Assembly (NCBI RefSeq): GCF_030936135.1
Contig: NC_082604.1
Span: 1,552,501-1,616,500 of the forward strand
Source: Gavia stellata
Lineage: Eukaryota; Chordata; Aves; Gaviiformes; Gaviidae
Length of the DNA: 64,000 bases
Direction: 5' to 3'
The translations under genes and the position numbers were made by a program. Below are positions 53,513 to 64,000 of this stretch, piece after piece. Under the pieces are notes generated by a model that made no database searches, had not been told where the DNA came from, and was given only the letters and a program-made list of their open reading frames with translations. Positions within the stretch are counted from its first letter, which is position 1; each line of letters starts with the position of its first letter.

Positions 53513-56043
53513 CTGAAAAACAGGAGAAGAAAAAAGGGAAAGAGAGTGTGAGTGTCTCTCGGTAGTGTTCTTTTTATCAGGGTTAGAGCGACCCAAGTTC
53601 GGCAGAACCACGCAGCCATGGCATAAGTCTCCCCGATTTCAGTGGAACCTGAGCAGGTCCCTGCAAGCTCTGCGGGCTGGGTGCCAGGGCGCAAGTGACT
53701 CCCAACTCCTGGTTTACACCTTTGTCACTACTCGGGCTTTGAATTGGGATTACGTATCGCACACAAGTTAACGTTTTGGTTTACCAGCTAAGCAAAGTAC
53801 TGCACAGTCAGACGATACCTAAAAGATGGGTTTTCTTATATTTATTAATTTTTAAAGTGAAAAATGTCACTAAATAGTAAATCAATGTATTACAGTTTCT
53901 TCACAAACAAGATGTACTGCAACACGTGTTGTTCTGGAGAGCTACAAATTGCTTACCCACCAAAGCCTTTTCTGCTCTAACCACCAGGCTTTTAATTTTG
54001 TATCGCCTGACAGTTCATGTGAAAGCTCCAGGTGTGACTTCAGGGAGAATCCGATTTTTCGGTAAAGATATAAATTTCTGCTGTAAGTTTATTTGACCAT
54101 ATTTGAAAAAAAAAAATTCAGAAAAAATGCGCCTAAAACGAAAATTTGAAACATCTTGGAACCCCACTGAAAGAGTTTCTACACAATTAAATCTGAATGT
54201 TGCAAGAGGTGCAATAAGGAAAAGACAGAATTCTATTATACATATTTGCTTTGAAAAGATACAAATTGATTGATATGCTTCAAATTTCCTTTCTCTCTGT
54301 TTCTGTCGCAAGCCTGGGGACACCGTATTCCTTATTTCATACGACAAAGCAGAATCTTGCATCTGTAATGTTGACGTATCTAACACTGGAATTCCCCTTT
54401 TTTTAAAAATAGATCTTAAGAGGAGGGGTACCTAGTCAGTTTTTGTAAAGCTTTCTTACAGTTTCAGAGTGACCTCAATATAGCAGCATATCTGTAACCG
54501 ATGACAGATGGGATAAGGAGAGAGAAGAGATTCAGAAATGAAGGGCAAAAGTAATTAAACCCCTTATTAAGAGGCAATGAAAATAATTTTAAAGAGAGGA
54601 GATTTAACTGTTTACTCCTTCTCAAATCATCAATGAAACTGAAAAGCTGAGAATTTACAAGTGACAAATGGAACTGCTTTTTACACAGCACATTAGTATT
54701 GGTAGAGCTTAAGCTATAAAACGTTCACGAAGGTCAAGAACGTCTTAAGATTTGAAAATGCTGAGCTGCCGCGTGTGGGTGTGGAGGAACCAGGAACTTT
54801 CGCCTTACTTAAAAGGTGGAGAAAGGGGGTGAGTGAGGAGGAAGGGCTGACTGACCCACTAAACATACGGCTGTATTTATATAGATAGCACGAACGTACT
54901 GCATGCAGGAGAATTTAATTTTAAGTAAGGACTACTAAACTCTCAGGTATCAGTGCGTTGGTCAGCTACTACATGAATGAGGTTAGGAAGATTAATCCAT
55001 AATTACCCTTTTTACTCTCCTCTGAAGCATTTTGTCTTGCAACAGGAGAGGGGGAACGTCAGTCTGACTGACGGCAACAACTTCTCTTTTTCTGCCTTAT
55101 CGCATTTGTCCATACCCGAAATGCTGGAGAACTCCTCAGCGTCAGCCCTGCCCTTGGCTCCATCCCCTTTTCGAGTCGGATGAAATATTAGAGGAAAGGT
55201 ACAGATCCAAATGTGCTGCTAGTCCCCTTTCCCAGCTTAGCGTACAACACTGAATGCATGTGTTACTTTACTTTTGGTTTTAAACAAGTGAAAATATGCC
55301 AAACATGAAGATTGTCTCCTCCTCCGACTGCCCTACAGACTGCAGAAAGGCAAAGTAAGAAATTAGACCCCAAAGGTTAACATATGTCTCCAAACCAAGA
55401 AAAATTGCATTAATCTTCAAAAGCTACTTCAAAGCCAAGTTGAAAAGTTTTCCTTCTTTGTTAAAAACCACACAGGGAGGAGTTCAAATTTGCAGTAATG
55501 TTCGCAATACTGAAAATTAACCAGAGCCGCTATACCTTTTCCTTTTAAATAGGTCTACCAGTCAGGCAGAAAAGCAGAAGTCTCTTAAGAGCCACTTTCG
55601 GTATCTGAAAATGAGAAATGATGCTTCAAACCGAATCGAAACGGCTTTCTGAAGGGTCACTGACAGGTACGGGAGTGGCCCTCCATCTCTGAAACTCCTA
55701 GACGAGAAATACAAACATGAGGAGAAGCCATTCGGATCTGTGGGAAAGAAGGGAAAGAGGTTTCATATCTTCAGGCAACGGCAAGCAGAAACCTTTGCTA
55801 CCAAGTGCGAAAGGCTGGTTTCAGTAGCTCTGAAACACTGATAGGTGGGGGGTTTTTTGCCCTGCCAACTTCTGCGCTGCAGCAGAACTCCTTTTGCCGT
55901 GAAAAAGCCGCTTCTCTACCCCGTGTTTCCACCAGACGAGCGAACCCTCGGGGCGGTGCGCGGCCGAGGCCTAAACGCTGAGAGAGGAGGGATGCGGGGC
56001 AGGATCGGGTTCGTCCTTCCCACCTCTCTCCCCTTCTCCTCAC
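53513..56043 (-). other. CEP19: CEP19 intron 1 (5' UTR intron)
   Basis: AT-rich noncoding sequence between the CEP19 coding-exon acceptor and the inferred 5' UTR donor at 56043. No coding exon, RNA gene or transposon was recognised. Confidence 0.5.
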
Positions 56044-56800
56044 CTCAGGCGGTGGCGGGAAGGGGCAGGAAAGCGTTCCCTCGGCGGCGGCCTCGTCCCG
56101 GCGCCGGGGACGAGAGGCGGCGGCCCGGCCCCGGCCCGCTCCCTCAGGGCCTCCTGCGGCGTGGTTGCCATGGCTACGGCAGCGCCGCCGGGGCCTCGCG
56201 GCGCAGGGCCCCTCCGGGCTGCCCGTGTCAGCGCCTGAGGGACGCGGCGGCGGCTGGCCTATCCCTGCCGCTGCGGACCCGCGCACCGGGTGGGGAGAGC
56301 GGCGAGACTGAAGCGCCGGGGCAGCGTTTAGCGGTGGGTCCCGTCAGCGGCGCGAAGCGAGGGGCGGTTAAGCGCGGTGGGGTCGGGCGGGCGCCGCGGG
56401 CACCCGGACCGGGAGCGAGGCCGTGCGGAGCGGGCCCGCCATGGCGGGCGGCCTGAGGCGGCGGGGTGAGGCGCTGCTCCGCGCCGGGCTGGAAGCGCTC
56501 CTCTGCGCCCTCCGTAAGTGCCGGCCCGGCCCGGCCGCGGGGGAGCAGCTCCCTGTCGGCCCGGCGGAGGGAAGCCGGGCCCGCTGGCCGCCGCTGCGGG
56601 GAGCCGGGGCTGGGTGAAGCCGGGCGGGCGGCCCCGGGCCTGTGCAGAGGCGGTGGGGGCCCGTTCCCTCGCTTAGAGCTCGGCCGAGCCGAGTTTTCGG
56701 GCGGTGGCGGGTGGTTAAAGCCGGCCGGGCTGTGTGTCAGTGAACATCGGCGTGGGGCAAGCGGCTTCCCCGCCTCCCCAGGGGGGCTGCGCCCGGCCGT
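55930..56800. promoter_or_regulatory. Bidirectional CpG-island promoter of CEP19 and PIGX
   Basis: CpG-dense block holding PIGX exon 1 (plus) and the probable CEP19 noncoding exon (minus, donor GAG then GTGAGG at 56043). An RFX-type X-box lies at 56164-56177 between them. In human these two genes are also head to head and nearly touching. No TATA box was seen. Confidence 0.75.
56164..56177. promoter_or_regulatory. RFX-type X-box in CEP19/PIGX promoter
   Basis: GTTGCCATGGCTAC differs at one position from the palindromic RFX X-box GTTGCCATGGCAAC. It lies about 0.12 kb upstream of the inferred CEP19 exon-1 donor and 0.26 kb upstream of the PIGX ATG. X-boxes mark ciliary genes, which fits CEP19. 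Binding is inferred. Confidence 0.65.
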
Positions 56801-59800
56801 GCCCGCCGGGCCCAAGGGCGAGCAGCTGGGAGCCCGTTGCACCGACACCGAGCGGTTCGGGCCGGGTTGTTCGGGCTTTCGTCTTGAAAATGTTTATTTA
56901 CACGTGTGTGGAGTGTGTGCGCCTACTTGTTCCTAGGGCTGGGTTCTGGATTTGGGGAGCACGGCTCGGTCGGTGGCCTAAGAAACCTCCTCTGCTGTCG
57001 ATGGCAGCTGCCTGAGGAGGGGAGGTGGAGAGGGAGGTGCTGAGCTCTTCTCCCTGGGATCCAGGGACAGGACGCCTGGGAATGGCTCAAAGCTGCACCA
57101 GGGGAGGTTCAGACTGGACATTTGGAAGCGTTTCTGTACCGAGAGGGTGGTCAGACACTGCACTAGGCTTCCTAGAGAGGTGGTCGATGCCCCAAACCTG
57201 TCAGTGTTTAAGAAGCATTTGGACAATGCCCTTAATAACATGCTTTAACTTTTGCTCAGCCCTGAATATGTCAGGCAGTTGGACCAGATGATCGTTGTAG
57301 ATCCCTTCCAACTGAAATAGTCTATTCTATTATTGAAACTAACAACAGAAGCAAGCAGTTTTCCAGATTAGGTAACTAAAAACCAGCTGCAAAATTTCAT
57401 ATTAAGCCATCATCACCTTGCTTTAGGTCTCCACTCAGGCAGATGCTGATGTTGTATGTATGATGTCTGGCGTTTCAGATCTAAAAGTGAAATCCTGTGG
57501 AAACTTAGAGGAAAAAATAAAGAAAAGAATGGCTGTAACACAAAGTTCATTGTTAAAACCTGGATCTTGCAGGGATTGATACAGAAGTAGGAGATAAGGA
57601 ATCACACCTGGAACGGGGGTTGCAGTGAGAAAAAAGCAGGGGTTATTCCAGATGCCTCAGTGAAAACAAAAGCATGCTTTTGCAAGTTGCTCTACTGGAA
57701 AAAAAGAGAGAGATTTCAGCCTTTGTGGTAGCTGAAGCTTGGCGTTCTACTGCCAAAAGGGCTGTTGGTTGTACTGAATTGAAATACTGTTTCCCTTTCG
57801 CTGTGAGCGGTTTTGCAGATGATGTGTTCGTAGATTATATGACTTCATTCGTTAAGGTTGTCTTAATTACGTGTGATAATTACATGTGCTATTCTGTAAA
57901 CACCGTTACTCGTTTGTTCTGTATTCTCTTAGATGTGCAGGCTGCTTGTCAGGATGCCACTGTCACGCAGGAGCTGCTGAAAGAGGGGTTTCACAGGTAA
58001 GTTGTCACCCTGGCGCTGTGTCAGAATGATGCGCCAGGTAATTTTACATGTGAAGCAGCTTCTCTTCCAATTTATGCATGCTTGTACCAGCTTGCTGTGA
58101 TCCGTAGGCACGGCTAGGCACCAGGAATATATTAGCACGATCGAGTATTTAACAATTACAAGCTATAGTAGATGAAGAACAGGAAGGAGGCCTTTTTCTA
58201 AGATGAAGGTCTAGGAGGCCGTTGGTAGTTCTGAGACATTAACAAAGAAGTGAAACTTCATTTTGGTCATGGATATGGAGACAGGGTGAACTACATCTTC
58301 CTCGCTGGAGAAGGACAGCATGGCTTGACAGGGAACGTTGTCGCACGTAGTACTTGAGAGCTGCATCTCATTTCTGCGCGTTTGAGAGTATGTCTCTCGG
58401 GAGGTTTTGTGCCATCTAAAAATGTTTTGCTTCTGTTGCCTGTTTGAAGGGACCTGCTGGTGAAGGTAGAACTTGGTGTAGCGAGGGAGGATGCAGGAGG
58501 ATGCACAGTGGCAGCTAGAACTCGTCTTCCACCCGGAATCTACGTGGATCCCTACGAGCTGGCGTCACTGCGGCAGCACAATTTAACAAAGGTAACAACC
58601 CCAAAGCTCAGACATCTGGCAACTACTCAGATAAGGACGAGTACGCTCAGGGAAGTTGTAACCTCTGGTCATTATCTGGCTCGCCGAACCAAGGTGCTTA
58701 ATTCCTTTTCCTGGAAGGAGATGCTGCACATCATCATCGTTGTGACATCTCAGCTTGATCAGCATTGCCCGGTGCAGGACGTTTTGCGTCGTGTGCTGCT
58801 GATATTTCCCCATACAGGCGTGCGTACCAGGGAGCCACTGCAACTCTGCTCAGCCCCAGATGAGCAACTATGGTTCAAGCTGTTCAGGTGAAGAAGACGG
58901 AAGGTTACACCTCACGAAAGAGGTGGGGGGGGGGGCTCTAAGTGGCATGCTGCGCATTTGGACTGAGTGGCTTCACGGCTTCGTTTTCATCACAGCTTTC
59001 TGTGTTGCTTTCCAGTCTTTGCATTTTGGGTAGAGAGATGTGCTAAGGCTGTGGCTTTCAAGTAATCTCCTTAGGCGCTTAATTCAGTTAAAACATACGG
59101 ATGCGAAGACCCTGGGCAACTTGTGCTGTTGGGATGCTTGCAAGTGCTGGTATGGCCTTGCTTATATGCATCATTTTGCTAATGCCTCTTGGGTTAGGCT
59201 ATAGGCATGGTTGTACTGTAAACTTTTCATACGTAAGAACGACATGGAGAGAGACTTGAAAAGTTATTTTGGAACAGCTTAGGGACAGAATTTCCAACCT
59301 GATCTTCCTGACCACGAAATGGGGCCCAGTGTTAGACAATCGAATGAGGAAAATAGTTTTCCCTTCTGATGCTACAGTGGGTTACAGCAGCAGACAGCGG
59401 CCACTTAAATCCCAGAATCACACACAAAATGTTCATAATTTTTTTTTTTTTTCCCCTGCATCCCTCCCTTGTGTCGATTCTGATCGCAGCCACGTCTGTA
59501 TCTTTCTCCACTTGGCAGGCGGTGTTAATTCCTGATGTCATCGATGTGGAGGCTCCTGAGTACTCAGCCAACGATCTTCTTGTTCTCCTGTACGTGGAAC
59601 CCGACTCTCGGTGCTCTCACTGTTTTAAAGCTGCCTTACCTGTGCATGGGCGGTACCACCGGCCGGCAGAAGAGAGTGAGGAAGCGTCGGTTGTTCTAAA
59701 GAGCCCAGAAGTACTGGTCTGCTGCTGTGACAGTGAGATTCTCCTTACGTGTTCTTTTGGGGAGAGAGGAATAACCGTGGGCAATCCAGAGCTTGGAATC

Positions 59801-62412
59801 TGGTTCTGTACTTGTCTCCTGGAGATGGAGCTCTCAGTAGTCGTGTGAACATGAGGGGATGATGGTGGCCCTGATAAAGACCACGTTGTCTTCCTCTTTG
59901 AATGCTGCTGCTGCCTGACCAAAGCCGATTAATTGTCGACAGACTTCTTGGTGTTGCACTGCTGCCGTTGTACCCTTGTACTGGAAGTGCTGGCAGTTGG
60001 TTTGTTTGTCACAGTCCCGGCAGGCCTTGGCTTGTTAAAGTCAGCAGCTCAGACTGCGTTTTCACAGTGTTTCTCTTGGTAGCTGAAGCCATGCAGGGCA
60101 TATTTAATATTCGTTATAAGGTATTTAGAGTAATCAAAGTATTCTGGTGGTTTCTAACACTTTCTTCCTGCATTCCCTTTATATAAGGGAGGAATGTAGA
60201 AAACTCTGTGCCTGAAGGGTAGAACGGTTGGAATCTCAGACTCCTGTGAAGCAAGAGCCTGATATCCATTGACAATGAATATTTTAAGTTGTATGAACAA
60301 TGAAATCCTCCATTTTGTGCCACAAATTGTATTTCTTTTCACAAAACCATTCTTACTAGCTGCCAAGTCAAATGTGCTAATGATTCTCAGCTCCTTTACT
60401 TTCCCTTGCACATTATTTGAGCAATGATTATGGTTGGACTTGATGATCTTGCAGGTCTTTTCCAACCTTAGTGATTCTGTGATTCTGTGATTTTCTGGGA
60501 TAAACTTAGGGGCAGGGAGGACTGCCTGGTCAGTTAAAAAGAAGTGTGAAATCTCATTTTTCTGCTACATTTACTACTTATGAGCAGGAAAACATATTTA
60601 CTATTAATGTGAAAGCATGTGAAGTATCGGAGTGGAGTTCTTGCATGTGCCAACAGGAGGCCAACAAGGAGAAATGGAAGAATGACTTCTGTGTTTTGGG
60701 GGAAGAGAAATTGTAACCGTATGACTAAAGTTGAGGGGTCTACAGGTCAATGATGAATTCTTTGTCCTGTTAAGGATAGAAGGGTCAAGATACCACATGG
60801 GTGAGATTCTTTCATGGGTACCTACTGTGTCAGGGAGGGAGGAGTTGCAAAGTTCATGAAAAGGACTGCCCAGCACCACTTTGACCGTGCAGGTTAGCTA
60901 GCACGTTTCTGTCATTGCTGTCTCACCTACTGGCTTTCAGGGAGTAGATTCTGTCAAGCTGTTGTGGAGGAAAGATACCTCATTTGGAAAAGTCTTGCAG
61001 GCCGTATGGCTTCATCCCATCCGGATCCTGCTGACACATTAACATCTTCCGCAGATCGCCTGGCAGCAGAGTGTTGGAAGCCTGCTGAAGTGGAAACTCC
61101 CTGTTCAGGCAAAACCGACGGCCCCTGTCAGTGGTACAGCGTAACGCACAAACCTGTGAGTTCTTATTTCTGGTGGGAATTCTTGGTTCTCTTTTAACGA
61201 TTGCTGCCTTTTTTTCTGTGATAGCAACTTCCATAGCACAGGAACTAATCAGTAAAGAACTAGTTGTGTGATTCCACTTTAGGGAGGCTCACTTCTTCTT
61301 TTCTGACCGGCTTTTAATGGGGGTCATCCTGCCCTTCTGACATGCTTGTAGTCACTCTGTGCTCTTCTAATCCTGTATGGGGCTGCTCTCCTTGCCTTTT
61401 TTTTCCTTAATAGTTCACTTGGAATTCTAGGATATAATTGGCAGTGGTCAAATTAAGAAAGGTCTTTGCAAAATAGGTGCTTCAGAGGAGTAGAGAAGTG
61501 GAAAACTACTTTATGATCTAACTAAAGGAGGGGTAAAACCCCAAAGATTGAAGGGATAACGTTAAAAAAAAAAAAAAAAAGGCCACTTCTATTTGTTTGG
61601 TTGTTATCTGATTGGCTAAGTATCTAGGAAAAAGTGAAGTTTCTTTATTCTGTGTTCAAAACCAAGGAAAACTGGATCTTTAGTGTGGTCAACAACTGCC
61701 TTTGATACTTGAAAGGGTTGCAGTAGCGTAGAGATTCAGAAATAAGACTAATTTGTCTCATAACAAATCTGTTGGTTGTGTAACATGCGCACCTTCCTAT
61801 ATTTAAGATACCTGGAGATGTCTGGGATATCTGCAGCTCTTGTCCAAAAATGTTTTGGAGCTTCCTGCATCACAGAGAAACCAAATAATTGTTCACCTTA
61901 GAGAAAACTGTCTTCTCAGTGATCTATGAAACGCTCATTCCAAGAGCTTCTCTCTTCCATGCTGTATTACGTACCTATCCTCAATGGCAAACCTATTGTA
62001 AGAACAAAGATACAGAAGATATAAATGGCTACCATTTAAAACAGTAGCAGATAAATTTATTGAGCTTTGTGCTGCCAGAGCTCTGTTTGGTGTAAATTGA
62101 AAGGTTACGCCCCATCTGGGTTTTAATTTAGAATCCCAAAAGAAGCCTTAACAAAGGGCTAGTTAAATAGTGCTCTGGTTACTAATCCTCTAAATTGCAG
62201 TCAAAAAGAAATAGCTTGTTAAATGCGTGTAATCCATTTACTTCTCTTTGTAGGCATATGAGGAATTGATTCTGCAGGTTCCAGTGGGGCTCAGGCAACA
62301 TAGTTCCTTAGTGTGTGTCGTGACTCTTCTTGCCACGGTGCTCTGTTCCGGTCTGATTCTCACAGCTGTATGCAAATACGGACACTTCTCCCCGGTGACC
62401 TGCTTGGAATAA
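56441..62412 (+). CDS. PIGX: PIGX, GPI mannosyltransferase I subunit
   Basis: PIGX is the ER type I membrane partner that stabilises the catalytic subunit PIGM, which adds the first mannose to GPI anchors. Six exons, 56441-56513, 57933-57996, 58450-58591, 59519-59732, 61055-61155 and 62254-62412, join in phase to 250 aa. Matches to human include QELLKEGFHRDLLVKVELG, PPGIYVDPYELASLR, IDVEAPEYSANDLLVLLYVE, LPVHGRYHRP, CQWYSVTHKP and ILQVPVGL. A single helix spans about 216-237, followed by KYGHFS. The N-terminal signal is short and arginine-rich (MAGGLRRRGEALLRAGLEAL), a weak leader, so start choice is the least certain part. The C-terminus runs six residues past the human end (PVTCLE), and the stop codon lies within an AATAAA hexamer. 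Confidence 0.95.
57011..57335 (+). mobile_element. CR1 LINE, ATTCTATT-ending subfamily, plus
   Basis: 5'-truncated copy in PIGX intron 1, in the same orientation as the gene. It starts at CTGAGGAGGGGAGGTGGAGA and shows CCTAGAGAGGTGGTCGATGC and AACATGCTTTAACTTTTGCT. It ends GATCCCTTCCAACTGAAATA followed by TCTATTCTATTATT. The terminal repeat differs from the GATTCTGT type of the other copies, so it belongs to another CR1 subfamily. Similarity to the remembered consensus is high, suggesting fairly recent insertion. Confidence 0.93.
60430..60494 (+). mobile_element. CR1 LINE 3' terminus, about 65 bp
   Basis: Only the conserved 3' stem GGTTGGACTTGATGATCTTG, the following CCAACCTTA, and two to three GATTCTGT-type units remain. 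It is an extremely 5'-truncated insertion in PIGX intron 4. Confidence 0.9.
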
Positions 62413-63337
62413 AGAAATACAGAATGACTGACCTCCGTCCAGCAAAACTCACCGAATATTACATCAGCTTCCTAAATGAATCCTACTTTACTGTTACTTA
62501 TATCTTGCTAACGTGCGAAGGTCCCATAATGGGTTATAGTTCCCTTGGCCTAATTCTTACAAACACTTTTCACACATAGAAGACCGTTTTGGCGCGTTGT
62601 CAGTAGACAAAGCAGATAGAGGGTAGGAATAGCGCTGCAAAAAGCCGGAAGGACTGCCACAGTCTCGGTTCCGATTCCCTTCCCCTGGCCCAGAGCCTGC
62701 TTTAACTACAGTGCTGCCTCTTGCAGAGGTGTTTGCATTTCTTGAACTTAAACCAACGGATTCGGGGATTGGTTATTAAGGGTATGAAAAACATTAGCTA
62801 GTCATTAAAGTTTCTGAATTTTCAGTTTGTTTACATGGGTTATGTGTGAATTTGTGAAGAGACATTCTGTGCTTACCTGGGACAGGAGAAGGATTAAATA
62901 ACCTCTCCCATTCTAATACCTGGGAGGGATTAGCTGCCCTTGGTCAAATTAGAGCTGAAACAGTTTAGAAAATTTGAAAGAAATTTCACCCTATTTCAGA
63001 AGCGGAAAGAGTAACCCTTGGAAAACGAAAGCTGGTGAAAAGATACTAACTAGAAGCAAATATATAGAAGACTTGCATTCAGCCCTCAGAACAGTCAATA
63101 AATACAAGGAAATGGAGAGGAAGTTACTTAATGGAAAACCTGAGTTGCTCTGGATTGACAGAAGAGCTCAGTTGCTGTTTCTCATTGTCAGTAGGTGGCA
63201 TTGTGAGCTTACGGTAACTCCTGGGCACTGTTGGTGGAGAACACAGATTTTATTCCCTATAAGCTGAGAGTAAGTTAGTAAAAGCAGGTGATTTTGGGGA
63301 GTGCGTGTGTGAGGGGGATGAATGAAAATTCTGGTTT
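62413..63337. other. PIGX 3' UTR and intergenic
   Basis: The PIGX stop TAA at 62410-62412 sits inside AATAAA (62408-62413), too early to be the sole poly(A) signal. The next stretch is noncoding and AT-rich. I see no recognised exon or transposon. Confidence 0.4.
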
Positions 63338-63612
63338 TCAAATTCTGCCCTCCTTTTGAGGGCTCTGTGTGCAGCCGAGGCTTCTCATCAGCAGAATCGG
63401 CTTTTCATCGCTGTCCAGCTGTAGCTTCAGGATCCCTTGGGCATCTTTCTGCTGCTTCTGCTGGAATTCAATAGAGGGCTCGTCTTGTGACTTCGCCCAC
63501 AACAGGTTGGCAAGTGCTCTGACAGTGGGCTCTTGTTTTCCCTTGACTGTGCTGAATGATGATGGCTGCGCCAGTACTTCATCCACTACCTCAGAGGAGT
63601 CACACACTGCAT
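63338..63612 (-). CDS. Unrecognised terminal exon, coding-looking
   Basis: After a pyrimidine-rich acceptor (CCAAGCAG at 63613), the minus strand stays open for 91 codons to TGA at 63338. It encodes a hydrophilic peptide with DAVCDSSEVVDEVLAQPSSF, EPTVRALANLLWAKSQDEPS, IEFQQKQQKDAQGILKLQLD and SDEKPILLMRSLG. The Gln/Lys/Asp/Glu-rich, helix-favouring composition resembles a real protein end. I do not recognise the family, and no human gene that I know lies between PIGX and PAK2. A possible preceding exon at 63864-63780 (GT-AG borders, ends in phase 1 as needed) would read into it. It could be a bird-retained gene, a pseudogene or chance. Confidence 0.4.
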
Positions 63613-63864
63613 CTGCTTGGGGGAAGGGAGAAATTAAAGAGAACAATTGCAGAGAGATTTGGCGGCCTGTTTAACCGCAGCAGCACAGCAGGGCTGTGGA
63701 CCAGTATTGTAACGCTTGTCTCCAAGTGGAATTCTTAATTCCCAGAGTCGAATTTGTTCTTGTGCGTGCTCTCTCTTACGCAGGTAAGTAATTTTGCATT
63801 GCAGTCTGATCCTTGGAATGGCAACATCCCAGATTGCCAATTGGCTCTGGCAGGTCTTTGTCAC

Positions 63865-64000
63865 CTGGAAGTTCACAGGTTTCTTTTAACATCAGATAAT
63901 ACCAGTTGAAAATCACAGGTCAAATTCCTTACCTAAAACAAGCTGCCTGGTATCATAGCCTAGTGAAAGGAAACGGTGATTTCCTTGTGACAAATGAGGA
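63865..64000. other. Right edge
   Basis: Short noncoding-looking sequence; nothing recognised. A strong plus-strand donor-like motif (ACGCAG then GTAAGT) at about 63784 could instead mark a plus-strand exon, for example an upstream exon of a gene to the right. Confidence 0.3.

Overview
The window reads as nuclear DNA of a bird. Spliced vertebrate genes sit in CpG-island promoters, and the only interspersed repeats I recognise are CR1 LINEs with avian 3' ends (GATTCTGT or ATTCTATT terminal repeats). The gene order UBXN7 - RNF168 - SMCO1 - WDR53 - FBXO45 - NRROS - CEP19 - PIGX matches human 3q29 and, as I recall, the matching part of chicken chromosome 9. Products were identified by reading translations against remembered human proteins; no search was run. 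PAK2 would be expected to the right, outside the window.

Layout. 1-2.9 kb: minus-strand UBXN7 start (first coding exon, part of intron 1) with a CpG island carrying three 59-bp repeats, each with an RFX-type X-box. 7.5-15.3 kb: RNF168 (minus), complete in six coding exons (608 aa), CpG island at 14.7-15.3 kb. 15.8-20.6 kb: two 5' coding exons of SMCO1 (minus); the long third exon known in mammals is not visible. 22.4-26.3 kb: WDR53 (minus), two coding exons, 355 aa. 27.2-30.8 kb: FBXO45 (plus), three exons, 270 aa, head to head with WDR53 over a shared CpG island. 31-45.5 kb: intergenic, with one CR1 and a 299-codon unexplained minus ORF. 45.5-47.9 kb: NRROS/LRRC33 (plus), two coding exons, 691 aa. 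50.1-50.9 kb: CR1 pieces in opposite orientations. 52.6-53.4 kb: CEP19 (minus), 163 aa. 56.4-62.4 kb: PIGX (plus), six exons, 250 aa, head to head with CEP19 over a CpG island that holds another X-box. 63.3-63.6 kb: an unrecognised, coding-looking minus exon.

The genes do not form one pathway. Two act in ubiquitin signalling (RNF168 and FBXO45), with UBXN7 as a p97/cullin adaptor and WDR53 as a putative CUL4-DDB1 receptor. NRROS is a myeloid latent-TGF-beta anchor, CEP19 a ciliary-base protein, and PIGX an ER subunit of GPI mannosyltransferase I. Housekeeping genes have CpG islands, two of them bidirectional; SMCO1 and NRROS do not. No viral element, CRISPR array or RNA gene was recognised. 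The best leads are the X-box array, the missing SMCO1 exon and the unexplained exon and ORF at 63.4 and 33.5 kb.
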